From contig NZ_CP083239.1 of NCBI RefSeq assembly GCF_022836935.1, positions 124,001 through 188,000 on the forward strand: 64,000 nt of DNA, read 5' to 3'. The notes beneath the pieces are model-generated. The model did no database searches, was not told the DNA's origin, and was given only the letters and a program-made list of their open reading frames with translations. Shown here in pieces: positions 1 to 11,046 of the stretch. The stretch comes from Ancylobacter polymorphus. GTDB taxonomy: Bacteria > Pseudomonadota > Alphaproteobacteria > Rhizobiales > Xanthobacteraceae. Positions within the stretch are counted from its first letter, which is position 1. Each line of letters starts with the position of its first letter. Made by a program: the position numbers and the translations under genes.

Positions 1-345
1 GCCCGCTGCGGCATCTCGATGAAGGGCATCGACATCGTGGTGAAGGGCTCGGTCGGCCATATGAGCGCGTTCATGGCGCAGGCCGGCACCCTCACCGTGC
101 TGGGCGATGCCGGCGAGGCGCTGGGCGACTCTCTCTATGAGGCCAAGCTGTTCGTGCGCGGCTCCGTCGCCTCGCTCGGTGCCGACTGCATCGAGAAGGA
201 GATGCGCGAGGAGCACAAGGCGCTGCTGGCCGAGAAGCTCAAGGCGGCCGGCATCCTCGGCGAGGTCGATATCGCGGAATTCCGCCGCTACGGCTCGGCC
301 CGCACGCTCTACCATTTCCACGTCGACAACGTGTCGAGCTACTGA
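1..345 (+). CDS. glxC: GlxC-like glutamate synthase subunit (GXGXG domain), 5'-truncated
   Basis: Only the last 114 codons are present; the reading frame is open from base 1, so the gene starts upstream of the window. The visible part carries the glycine-spaced beta-helix pattern of the C-terminal domain of the glutamate synthase large subunit (IVVKGSVGHM, LTVLGDAGEALGDS, LFVRGSVASLG), followed by a short helical tail ending HVDNVSSY. In this family the domain is a stand-alone subunit, GlxC, also called MgsB when it is part of N-methylglutamate synthase. It stops 7 bases before glxD, so the two are almost certainly co-transcribed and form one enzyme with an upstream amidotransferase-like subunit outside the window. 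Whether the product is glutamate or N-methylglutamate cannot be told from this fragment. Confidence 0.85.
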   Translation, partial: ARCGISMKGIDIVVKGSVGHMSAFMAQAGTLTVLGDAGEALGDSLYEAKLFVRGSVASLGADCIEKEMREEHKALLAEKLKAAGILGEVDIAEFRRYGSARTLYHFHVDNVSSY

Positions 346-352
346 GGGCGCG

Positions 353-1690
353 ATGACCGACCACAGCCACACCCCGCGCACCACGCCGCGCTCTTCCGCC
401 ACCTTCGACGACTACACGCTTTCGGAAATCCGCCGCGCGGCGGCGACCGGCATCTACGACATTCGTGGCGGCGGCGCGAAGCGCAAGGTACCGCATTTCG
501 ACGACCTGCTGTTCCTCGGCGCCTCCATGTCGCGCTACCCGCTGGAAGGCTACCGCGAGAAGTGCTCCACCGAGGTCGTGCTCGGCACCCGCTTCGCCAA
601 GAAGCCGATCGAGCTGAAAATCCCGATCACCATTGCCGGCATGAGCTTCGGCTCGCTCTCGGCCAATGCCAAGGAAGCGCTGGGGCGCGGGGCGTCCGCC
701 ATGGGCACCTCCACCACGACAGGCGACGGCGGCATGACCAATGAGGAGCGCGGGCATTCCACCCAGCTCGTCTACCAGTACCTGCCCTCGCGCTACGGCA
801 TGAACCCGGACGACCTCAAGCGCGCTGATGCCATCGAGGTTGTGGTCGGCCAGGGCGCCAAGCCCGGCGGCGGCGGCATGCTGCTCGGCCAGAAGATCAC
901 CGAGCGCGTCGCCGCCATGCGCACCCTGCCCGTCGGCATCGACCAGCGCTCCGCCTGCCGTCACCCGGACTGGACCGGGCCGGACGATCTTGAGATCAAG
1001 ATCGAGGAGCTGCGCGAGATCACCGATTGGGAAAAGCCGATCTATGTGAAGGTCGGCGCCGCCCGCCCCTATTACGACACGGCCCTCGCCGTGAAGTCCG
1101 GCGCCGATGTGGTGGTGGTCGACGGCATGCAGGGCGGCACCGCGGCGACGCAGGAAATCTTCATCGAACATGTCGGCATTCCGACACTCGCCGCCGTGCG
1201 GCAGGCGGTGAAGGCGCTGCAGGACCTCGGCATGCACCGCAAGGTGCAGCTCGTCGTCTCCGGCGGCATCCGCAACGGGGCGGACGTGGCCAAGGCGCTG
1301 GCGCTCGGCGCCGATGCGGTGGCGATCGGCACGGCGGCCCTCGTGGCGCTGGGCGACAACGACCCGCACTGGGCTGCCGAGTACGAAGCGCTCGGCACCC
1401 GTCCCGGCGCCTATGACGACTGGCATGAGGGCCGAGATCCCGCCGGCATCACCACGCAGGATCCCGAGCTGATGAAGCGGCTCGACCCGGTGGCGGCCGG
1501 TCGGCGCCTCGCCAATTATCTCGCCGTGCTGACGCTGGAGTGCCAGACCATCGCCCGCGCCTGCGGCAAGAGCCATGTGCACAATCTGGAGCCGGAAGAC
1601 CTCGTCGCGCTGACCATCGAGGCCGCCGCCATGGCCAATGTGCCGCTGGCCGGCACCGACTGGATACCGGGCCGCAACGGCGGTTTCTGA
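353..1690 (+). CDS. glxD: GlxD-like FMN-binding glutamate synthase family protein
   Basis: A 445-residue protein of the FMN-binding glutamate synthase barrel family (GlxD/MgsC). The phosphate/FMN-binding part of the TIM barrel is clear: VVVVDGMQGGTAATQ, then VVSGGIRNGADVAKALALGADAVAIGT from about residue 300. The barrel would receive an amino group and reduce the imine formed on a 2-oxoacid. No cysteine cluster like the 3Fe-4S site of GltB is visible, which as I recall is normal for GlxD. The ATG at 353 is chosen because it directly follows the glxC stop and the protein then has family length; the frame is open further upstream but overlaps glxC. The neighbouring type III glutamine synthetase suggests either ammonia assimilation or N-methylglutamate synthesis from methylamine. 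Confidence 0.88.
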   Translation: MTDHSHTPRTTPRSSATFDDYTLSEIRRAAATGIYDIRGGGAKRKVPHFDDLLFLGASMSRYPLEGYREKCSTEVVLGTRFAKKPIELKIPITIAGMSFGSLSANAKEALGRGASAMGTSTTTGDGGMTNEERGHSTQLVYQYLPSRYGMNPDDLKRADAIEVVVGQGAKPGGGGMLLGQKITERVAAMRTLPVGIDQRSACRHPDWTGPDDLEIKIEELREITDWEKPIYVKVGAARPYYDTALAVKSGADVVVVDGMQGGTAATQEIFIEHVGIPTLAAVRQAVKALQDLGMHRKVQLVVSGGIRNGADVAKALALGADAVAIGTAALVALGDNDPHWAAEYEALGTRPGAYDDWHEGRDPAGITTQDPELMKRLDPVAAGRRLANYLAVLTLECQTIARACGKSHVHNLEPEDLVALTIEAAAMANVPLAGTDWIPGRNGGF

Positions 1691-1702
1691 GGGGTCTGGC
1701 AG

Positions 1703-1800
1703 CCGTCATCCCGGCCGGAGGCGTAGCCGCAGAGCCGGGATCGCGTGCCTGATTGTTTCGCGATCCCGGACACGGCCTGACGGCCGTTCCGGGATGACGG
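1703..1800. repeat. Palindromic intergenic repeat, family C
   Basis: Nested inverted repeat between glxD and glnT. The outer arms CCGTCATCCCGG (1703-1714) and CCGGGATGACGG (1789-1800) are perfect complements; the inner arms CCGGGATCGCG (1735-1745) and CGCGATCCCGG (1759-1769) are also perfect. The remainder of this 200-base gap holds no gene. A related unit lies between cbbL and cbbS (30570-30732), so this is a dispersed family. The folded RNA could affect glnT expression, but that is inference. Confidence 0.8.
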
Positions 1801-1890
1801 AACGGTGGGACGAAGGGCAAGGAACGGCCCTGAAAATGCATTCACCAACGAGCCCGAACGGGCCGGGGAACAGCGAAACCGGATAGCACC

Positions 1891-3210
1891 ATGGCCACTG
1901 ATCTTGCCCAAGCCGATCTGAAACATGCCGCCAAAGAGCTCGGCATCACCTATTTCCTGATCTCCTATGTCGACCTGTTCGGCGCGCTCCGGGCCAAGCT
2001 CGTGCCCGCCAGCGCCATCAGCGGCATGCAGAAGGCCGGAGCGGGCTTCGCCGGTTTCGCCACCTGGCTCGACATGAGCCCGGCCGATGCCGACCTGTTC
2101 GCCGTTCCCGACGCCTCCAGCCTGGTCCAGCTGCCGTGGAAGCCGGAAGTCGGCTGGCTCGCCTCCGACCTCGTGATGAACGACGAACTCGTGGCGCAGG
2201 CGCCGCGCAACGTGCTGAAATCCACCATGCTCGGCGCTGAAAGCCTCGGCTATGTCATGAAGACCGGGGTGGAGTGCGAATTCTTCCTCACCAATGCCGA
2301 TGGCAGCAAGATTTCCGACGCCGCCGACAACGCCACCAAGCCCTGCTACGACCAGTCCGCCCTGATGCGCCGCTACGAGGTGATCAAGGAAATCTGCGAC
2401 AGCATGCTCACGCTCGGCTGGCGCCCCTACCAGAACGACCATGAGGACGCCAACGGCCAGTTCGAGATGAACTGGGATTTCGCCGACGCGCTCATCACCG
2501 CGGACCGGCACGTGTTCTTCAAGTTCATGGCCCGCTCCATCGCCGAAAAGCACGGGCTGCGCGCCACCTTCATGCCCAAGCCGTTCATCGACCTCACCGG
2601 CTCGGGTTGCCACATGCACACCTCGCTGTGGAGCCCAGAGGGGGCCAACCTGTTCGAGGACGAGAAGGGCGAGCTCGGCCTTTCCGCCCTCGGCTACGGC
2701 TTCATTGGCGGACTGATCCATTCGGCCGACGCGCTGTGCGCCTTCACCAACCCGACGGTGAATTCCTACAAGCGCATCAACGCCCCGCGCACCGTTTCCG
2801 GCGCCACCTGGGCGCCGAACACCGTCACCTATACCGGCAATAACCGCACCCATATGATCCGCATTCCCGATGCGGGCCGGCTGGAGTTGCGCCTACCGGA
2901 CGGCGCCGCCAACCCCTATCTCGCCCCCGCCGCCGTGCTGGCCGCCGGGCTCGACGGCATCCAGAACCAGCGCGACCCGGGCAAGCGGCTCGACATCAAC
3001 ATGTACACGGACGGGCACAAGGTGAAGGGCGCCAAGAAGCTGCCGCTGAACCTGCTCGACGCCATCCGCGCACTGGAAAAGTCGAACGTGCTGCGCAGCG
3101 CGCTGGGCGCGCCGCTGGTGGACGGCTATGCCAAGCTCAAGCACGAGGAATGGAACGCCTATTCGCGCCACCTCACCCAGTGGGAGCGCGACAACACGCT
3201 GGATATCTGA
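1891..3210 (+). CDS. glnT: Type III glutamine synthetase / gamma-glutamylmethylamide synthetase-like
   Basis: A 439-residue ATP-dependent glutamate-amine ligase of the GlnT/GmaS family in the cytoplasm. Glutamine synthetase fold signatures are present: ECEFFL near residue 126, NDHEDANGQFEMNWDF from about residue 183 (metal and substrate glutamates), GSGCHMHTSLW from about 237 (histidine binding ATP phosphate and metal) and RLELRLPDGAANPYLAPA from about 330. There is no tyrosine adenylylation loop of the GSI type in the usual place, and the protein is clearly different from the GlnII at 55499. It follows glxC and glxD on the same strand after a 200-base gap with a palindromic repeat. Either ammonia or methylamine could be the amine. 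The glx/mgs neighbours favour the N-methylglutamate pathway, but mgdABCD is not visible here. Confidence 0.85.
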   Translation: MATDLAQADLKHAAKELGITYFLISYVDLFGALRAKLVPASAISGMQKAGAGFAGFATWLDMSPADADLFAVPDASSLVQLPWKPEVGWLASDLVMNDELVAQAPRNVLKSTMLGAESLGYVMKTGVECEFFLTNADGSKISDAADNATKPCYDQSALMRRYEVIKEICDSMLTLGWRPYQNDHEDANGQFEMNWDFADALITADRHVFFKFMARSIAEKHGLRATFMPKPFIDLTGSGCHMHTSLWSPEGANLFEDEKGELGLSALGYGFIGGLIHSADALCAFTNPTVNSYKRINAPRTVSGATWAPNTVTYTGNNRTHMIRIPDAGRLELRLPDGAANPYLAPAAVLAAGLDGIQNQRDPGKRLDINMYTDGHKVKGAKKLPLNLLDAIRALEKSNVLRSALGAPLVDGYAKLKHEEWNAYSRHLTQWERDNTLDI

Positions 3211-3225
3211 GGGGGGCCAGAGCTT

Positions 3226-3249
3226 TCCCTCTCCCCTCGGGGAGAGGGA
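3226..3249. repeat. Short family A palindrome (CCCTCTCCC...GGGAGAGGG)
   Basis: Perfect palindrome of about 24 bases with core CTCTCCCCTCGGGGAGAG, 15 bases after the glnT stop and before the convergent regulator gene. It is the shortest of three copies of family A in the window (others at 6545-6665 and 28775-28890). It could act as a transcript end for both convergent genes, but there is no U-run. Confidence 0.7.
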
Positions 3250-3280
3250 GCAACGGCCGGCCATATCCGGATCGCCCCCC

Positions 3281-4726
3281 TCACTCCCTGACCGAGAACG
3301 GCACCACGTCGCGCCGGTCGGGATCGAGCACGATGGCGCGGTCGAGCGGGGGGAAAGCGCGCTCGGGGCAGGCGGTGCGCGGGCAGATGCGGCAATTGAC
3401 GCCGAGCGGCGCGGGAGCGGCCGCCTTCAGGTCCAGCCCGTCGGCATGGACGAGCTCGCCGGCATGGGAAATCTCGCAACCAATGCCCAGCGCGAAGCGG
3501 CGCTCGCGCGCGCCATGGCGCAGCGCCGGCTTGGAGGTGCCGCGCGCGAGGCACAGATAGCGCGCCCCGTCCGGCATCTCGCCCAACTGCACCAGCGTGC
3601 GGGCCGGCTGCTCGAAGGCCTCGTGCACGTTCCACACCGGGCAGGCGCCACCATAGCGGGCGAACTGAAAGCGGGTGGCGCTGTGCCGCTTGATGACATT
3701 GCCGGCGCGGTCGACTTTCAGGAAATAAAACGGCACTCCCTTCTCGCCCGGCCGCTGCAGCGTCGAGAGGCGGTGGCATACCTGTTCGAGGCTCGCCCCG
3801 GTGAGGGCGGCCAGCCGGTCGAGATCGTGCCGCGTCTCCCGCGCCAGCCGGGCGAAACGGCGATAGGGCAGCAGGAGCGCGCCGGCGAAATAGTTCTGCA
3901 GCGACAGCCGGCACACGTCGCGTGCCGTGGGGCTGCGGAAGCCCGCTTCCTGTACATGCTGGTCGATCAGCTCGCTCTGCTCGAAACGGGCGAGAAAGGC
4001 CGCGAGGCGGAAGGCGCGGCTCGCGGGGTCGAGCGTGCGCGCCAATGTGGCCACCCGGCGGTGGCGGTCATAGGCGAGAAGCGGCGCGTCGAGCCGGGTG
4101 GCGGGCGCCATTTCCACCGTGATGTCGTGGCGCTGGCGCAGATGCGCCGCCAGCACGCCCACCGCATCGTCGCGGCCGAACAGGTCGAGCGCGGCGTTGC
4201 GCTCTTCGCCGGCGCGGTCGAGCCCGTCGACATAATTGTCGATGTAGTGGAAATGGTCGCGCACTTCCTCATAGGGCGCGAGGTTCCGCGCCTCGTCCGG
4301 CGCCGCCCCGTCGACCTCGCGCGCCACCGAGACAAGCGCATCCTCCTGCGCGGCGCGCCGCTCCTCCAGCCGGCGCAGCGCCCCGTGCAGGCGCAGGAAG
4401 GCATGGGCGAAGGCGGGCGCGTGGGTGGTGGCGTTCTTCAGGTCCTGCAGGCTCGGCTCGATGCCGCGAAACACCGGATCGGCCAGCGCCTCGCGCAGGT
4501 CAGCGACCACGCGGTCGAGATCGTCGGCACCGAAGCGAGTGATGTCGAGATCGAACACCCGGCTGATGGCCAGCAGCACGGCGGCGGTGACGGGGCGCTG
4601 GTTGCTCTCGATCTGGTTGATGTAGCTCGGCGAGAGCGACAGGCGCCGGGCGAAGTCCATCTGGGTCAGCCCCAGCCGCTCGCGCACATGGCGCACCGCA
4701 TGGCCGGCGAAGACTTTTCGGGACAT
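3281..4726 (-). CDS. pccR: Short-chain fatty acyl-CoA regulator (ScfR/PccR-type, XRE + DUF2083)
   Basis: A 481-residue transcription factor. Residues about 10-62 form an XRE helix-turn-helix (RERLGLTQMDFARRLSLSPS, then YINQIESNQRPVT). The middle region resembles the IrrE/ImmA-like domain but lacks a zinc-peptidase HExxH; NYFAGALLLPYRRF is typical of these regulators. The C-terminal DUF2083 part ends in a cysteine-rich motif CRICPRTACPERAFPP. Family members are named for control of propionate, acetate or glyoxylate genes with acyl-CoA as the likely effector. It is divergent from pccB with a 277-base gap carrying two palindromes, so control of the pcc-mut genes and of itself is the natural inference. 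The ATG at 4726 has a GGAGG seven bases upstream; an in-frame ATG at 4747 lacks one. Confidence 0.85.
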   Translation of the reverse strand: MSRKVFAGHAVRHVRERLGLTQMDFARRLSLSPSYINQIESNQRPVTAAVLLAISRVFDLDITRFGADDLDRVVADLREALADPVFRGIEPSLQDLKNATTHAPAFAHAFLRLHGALRRLEERRAAQEDALVSVAREVDGAAPDEARNLAPYEEVRDHFHYIDNYVDGLDRAGEERNAALDLFGRDDAVGVLAAHLRQRHDITVEMAPATRLDAPLLAYDRHRRVATLARTLDPASRAFRLAAFLARFEQSELIDQHVQEAGFRSPTARDVCRLSLQNYFAGALLLPYRRFARLARETRHDLDRLAALTGASLEQVCHRLSTLQRPGEKGVPFYFLKVDRAGNVIKRHSATRFQFARYGGACPVWNVHEAFEQPARTLVQLGEMPDGARYLCLARGTSKPALRHGARERRFALGIGCEISHAGELVHADGLDLKAAAPAPLGVNCRICPRTACPERAFPPLDRAIVLDPDRRDVVPFSVRE

Positions 4727-4758
4727 GATCGCCTCCGGCAGAACCATTTACAGGGCAT

Positions 4759-4864
4759 CGTCATCCTGAGGTGCTGGCCAGAGGCCAGCCTCGAAGGATG
4801 GCCGCTCACCTGCGCCCGGACCAACATCCTTCGAGGCTCGCTATGCTCGCACCTCAGGATGACG
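4759..4864. repeat. Nested palindromic intergenic repeat, family B
   Basis: Long hairpin-forming element between pccR and pccB. Outer arms CGTCATCCTGAGGTGC (4759-4774) and GCACCTCAGGATGACG (4849-4864) are perfect 16-base complements. Inner arms AGCCTCGAAGGATG (4787-4800) and CATCCTTCGAGGCT (4825-4838) are perfect 14-base complements. A small hairpin TGGCC-AGA-GGCCA lies at 4775-4787. A second, split copy lies at 29904-30013 upstream of cbbX. The pattern is that of dispersed, non-autonomous palindromic elements of Hyphomicrobiales. Confidence 0.88.
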
Positions 4865-4896
4865 GCGCGAGAGGCAGCGGCATAGAACCGTCGATT

Positions 4897-4913
4897 TTGT
4901 GAAAATTTTACAA
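4897..4913. promoter_or_regulatory. AT-rich near-palindrome in the pccR-pccB regulatory region
   Basis: TTGTGAAAATTTTACAA is a 17-base near-palindrome (one mismatched pair besides the centre) in otherwise GC-rich DNA, about 90 bases before pccB. It lies within the only AT-rich patch of the divergent promoter region and is a candidate regulator site or promoter element. Confidence 0.45.
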
Positions 4914-4964
4914 CTTCACGATCCGCATTTTCACAGCTTATGTTTTCCGCCGCAAGCGCCTAGA

Positions 4965-4978
4965 ACCGTTGCAACGGT
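4965..4978. promoter_or_regulatory. Perfect palindrome with TTGCAA core, candidate ScfR/PccR operator
   Basis: ACCGTTGCAACGGT is a perfect 14-base palindrome 25 bases before the pccB start codon. I recall TTTGCAAA-type motifs being described for ScfR-family regulators; the TTGCAA core fits that memory, and the position next to pccB and opposite pccR fits autoregulation and operon control. The assignment to PccR is inferred. Confidence 0.5.
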
Positions 4979-5003
4979 CCGCATGCCGGCTGGGGAGAGC
5001 GCC

Positions 5004-6539
<1,536 letters not shown>

Positions 6540-6544
6540 CGACC

Positions 6545-6665
6545 TTTCTCCCTCTCCCCGTCGGGGAGAGGGTTGGGGTGAGGGGCGACCAGCCTCGAAC
6601 TCCCGAAGCCGCCTTCCCCTCACCCGGCGCCTCGCGCCGACCTCTCCCCGACGGGGAGAGGTGAA
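6545..6665. repeat. Family A repeat, paired copies in the pccB-pccA gap
   Basis: The 143-base gap between pccB and pccA is filled by two inverted modules. Each has a palindrome: CCTCTCCCCG-T-CGGGGAGAGG at 6551-6571 and CCTCTCCCCG-A-CGGGGAGAGG at 6641-6661. They are flanked by GGTTGGGGTGAGGGG on the left and its approximate complement CCCCTCACCCGG on the right, so the whole can also fold as one large hairpin. The same arrangement is found at 28775-28890. Confidence 0.85.
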
Positions 6666-6682
6666 GTAAAGGCCCGAGAACA

Positions 6683-8698
<2,016 letters not shown>

Positions 8699-8708
8699 GG
8701 AGAGGCCG

Positions 8709-10574
8709 ATGGACCCGCGCCCGCTCGATCTCGGTCTCGACAGCTTCCCGCCCGCCACGCGCGCGGACTGGCTCGCCTTGGTCGACGGGGTGCTGAAGGG
8801 CGCGCCTTACGACAAGCGCATGGTGACGCGCACGGCGGATGGCTACGGCCTCGACGCGCTCCCGGAGCGGCGGCGCGAGGCCGCGCCCATCGCCGGCCGC
8901 CTGGCGGGGGCACCGTGGAAGGTGATCGCCCGCATCGACCATGACGACGCCGCCAGCGCCAATGCGCAGATGCTGGCCGATCTCGACGGCGGCGCCGATG
9001 GCGTCGCGCTGGTCTTTGCCTCCGCACCCTCCGCCGCCGGCTTCGGGCTGAGCCTGCGGCATGAGGAGGTGGTGGCGGCGCTGGACGGCCTTCTGCCGGA
9101 GATGGCGACGCTGCGGGTGGAGGCCGGCGCCTATCAGGGCCGCGACATCGCCCTCGCTCTGGCCCGGCTCTATGAAAAGGCCGACCCGGCGGCGCTCGAC
9201 CTGCGCTTTGGGCTCGACCCCATCGGCGACTTCGCCGCGCTCGGTGCCGCGCCCATCGAGTGGGAGGCGCTGGCCGCCCGGCTCGGCCAGACCGTCACCG
9301 CGCTGCACGGGCGCGGCCTCACCGCGCCGATGGTGCGGGCGGATGGGCGCGTTCACCATGCGGCCGGCGCCACCGATGCGCAGGAACTCGCCGCCACGCT
9401 CGCCACCGCCACCGCCTATCTGCGGGCGCTGGAGGCGGCGGGCCTGCCGCTCGATGCGGCGGCGCGGCTGATCGAGGTGACACTGGTTGCCGATGTCGAC
9501 CAGCTCGGCACGCAGGCCAAGCCAAGAGCCTTCCGCCTGCTGTGGCAGGCGGTGCTGGAGGCGTGCAGGCTCGCCCCCTCGCCGGTGGCGATCCACATGG
9601 AAACCGCCTGGCGCGCGCTGACCCGGCACGATGCGCAGGTGAACCTGCTCCGCGGCACCCTCGCCGCCTTCGCCGCTGGTGTGGGCGGGGCAGACAGCGT
9701 GACCGTGCTGCCCTTCACCCAGGCTCTGGGCTTGCCGGACGCGGATGCGCGGCGGCTGGCGCGCAACACCCAGATCATCCTCATGGAGGAAGCCAACGTC
9801 CACCGCGTTGCCGACCCTTCCGCTGGCGCCGGCGCCATCGAGGAACGCACCGAAAAGCTGGCGGCGGCGGCGTGGGAGCTTTTTCGCGCCATCGAGCGCG
9901 AGGGCGGCATGGTGGAAGCGCTTACCTCCGGCGCCTGGCAGCGGCGCGTGGCGGCGGCGCGGCAGGCGCGGGCGCGGGAGGTGGCCACCCGGCGGCTGCC
10001 GATCACCGGCACCTCGGAATTTCCACTGCTCACGGAAGGCGTGCCGAGCGTTCTCGCCCCTGCCCGCCCCCACCCCGCCGCCGCGCCTGCCGAGGGCGCG
10101 CTTCTGTGCGAGCCGCTGGTGGGCGAGCGGCTTTCCGAACCGTTCGAGCGGCTGCGGGCGCGCGCCGCCGCGACCAAGGCGTCGGTGTTTCTCGCCGGCC
10201 TCGGCACGCCGGCGGATATCGCCGCCCGCACGGGCTTTGCCCGCGCCGCCTTCGAGGCGGGCGGCATTGCCGCCTCCGGTAATGACGGCTTCACCGACCT
10301 ACAGACGCTGGTCGCCGCGTTCCGGGCGTCGGGCGCCCGGCTCGCCTGCCTGTGCGGTTCCGACGCGACCTATGCCGAGCGCGCGGTCGAGGCGGCGCGG
10401 GCGCTGAAGGAAGCCGGGGCCGTTACCGTCTATCTCGCCGGCAGGCCCGGCGAGGACGAGGCGGCGCAGCGCGCCGCCGGCGTCGACGCCTATCTAGCTG
10501 CGGGCCTCGACCTCGTCGCCTTTCTCGACGACGCCCAGGCCCGGCTCGGCCTTGGCCGCAGGAGGGAACCATGA
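8709..10574 (+). CDS. mutA: Methylmalonyl-CoA mutase small subunit
   Basis: A 621-residue non-catalytic beta subunit of heterodimeric methylmalonyl-CoA mutase. The N-terminal two thirds resemble the substrate-binding barrel (for example LRGTLAAFAAGVGGADSVTV and PFTQALGLPDADARRLARNT). The C-terminal part, from about residue 490, is a cobalamin-binding-like fold that lacks the DxHxxG histidine (LACLCGSDATYAERAVEAA), as expected for the small subunit. It starts at ATG 8709 with AGGAGAGG upstream, 10 bases after pccA, and so belongs to the same operon. It partners MutB, which here is separated from it by a small exported protein gene. Confidence 0.92.
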   Translation: MDPRPLDLGLDSFPPATRADWLALVDGVLKGAPYDKRMVTRTADGYGLDALPERRREAAPIAGRLAGAPWKVIARIDHDDAASANAQMLADLDGGADGVALVFASAPSAAGFGLSLRHEEVVAALDGLLPEMATLRVEAGAYQGRDIALALARLYEKADPAALDLRFGLDPIGDFAALGAAPIEWEALAARLGQTVTALHGRGLTAPMVRADGRVHHAAGATDAQELAATLATATAYLRALEAAGLPLDAAARLIEVTLVADVDQLGTQAKPRAFRLLWQAVLEACRLAPSPVAIHMETAWRALTRHDAQVNLLRGTLAAFAAGVGGADSVTVLPFTQALGLPDADARRLARNTQIILMEEANVHRVADPSAGAGAIEERTEKLAAAAWELFRAIEREGGMVEALTSGAWQRRVAAARQARAREVATRRLPITGTSEFPLLTEGVPSVLAPARPHPAAAPAEGALLCEPLVGERLSEPFERLRARAAATKASVFLAGLGTPADIAARTGFARAAFEAGGIAASGNDGFTDLQTLVAAFRASGARLACLCGSDATYAERAVEAARALKEAGAVTVYLAGRPGEDEAAQRAAGVDAYLAAGLDLVAFLDDAQARLGLGRRREP

Positions 10575-10634
10575 GCCCGGCCATCCGTTGCCCCAGGGGT
10601 AGCTCTCATGCTGCCATCAACCTAGGGACAGACC

Positions 10635-11015
10635 ATGAAAACGCTGGATCACGGGTGGCGTCGCGCCACCTGCGGCGCGGCGCTGTGCGGGGCACTGCTG
10701 GCAGTGCCGGCGACGGCGCAGGAACTGAGCCTGCACGACGGCATCTGGGAGGTGTCGGCCGAGCCGGTGTCCGGGCCGTGCGACAAGCGGCTGGAGTTCC
10801 GCCTGTCGGTGGAAGACGGCCAGATCAGCTATGCCGGCCTGTGGGCTGTGGATGCCAGCGGTTCGGTCAGCCCGCTGGGGCGGATCGACATCCGCGTGGT
10901 GCGGGGCGAGGAGACGCTCTCCGCGCGCGGCATGGTGCGCGGCGATGTGGCCACCGGCAAATGGCAATCGGCGGCGAAGAACTGCAGCGGCTCCTTCGTG
11001 GCGCGCCGGGCCTAG
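10635..11015 (+). CDS. Small exported hypothetical protein inserted between mutA and mutB
   Basis: A 126-residue protein of unknown function. It begins with a basic stretch ([13 protein letters not shown]) and a hydrophobic segment with an AXA-like cleavage site (VPATAQ), so it is probably exported to the periplasm. The mature part contains two cysteines ([10 protein letters not shown] and AKNCSGSF) that could form a disulfide, and a tryptophan/glycine pattern ([22 protein letters not shown]) that looks like a small beta-sandwich. AGGGACAG precedes the ATG. It lies 60 bases after mutA and 31 before mutB on the same strand, so it is probably co-transcribed, although an envelope protein has no obvious role in the mutase. 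Third positions are G/C-rich as in its neighbours, which supports a real gene. Confidence 0.75.
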   Translation: MKTLDHGWRRATCGAALCGALLAVPATAQELSLHDGIWEVSAEPVSGPCDKRLEFRLSVEDGQISYAGLWAVDASGSVSPLGRIDIRVVRGEETLSARGMVRGDVATGKWQSAAKNCSGSFVARRA

Positions 11016-11046
11016 GCGTCAGCCCCTCTCACCGGGAGGGCGTTTG

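Noticed and set aside
4899..5003. Upstream GTG start for pccB giving 35 extra residues
   Set aside because: The added peptide has no family resemblance, the GTG lies inside an AT-rich palindrome, and ATG 5004 has a proper ribosome site and normal length.
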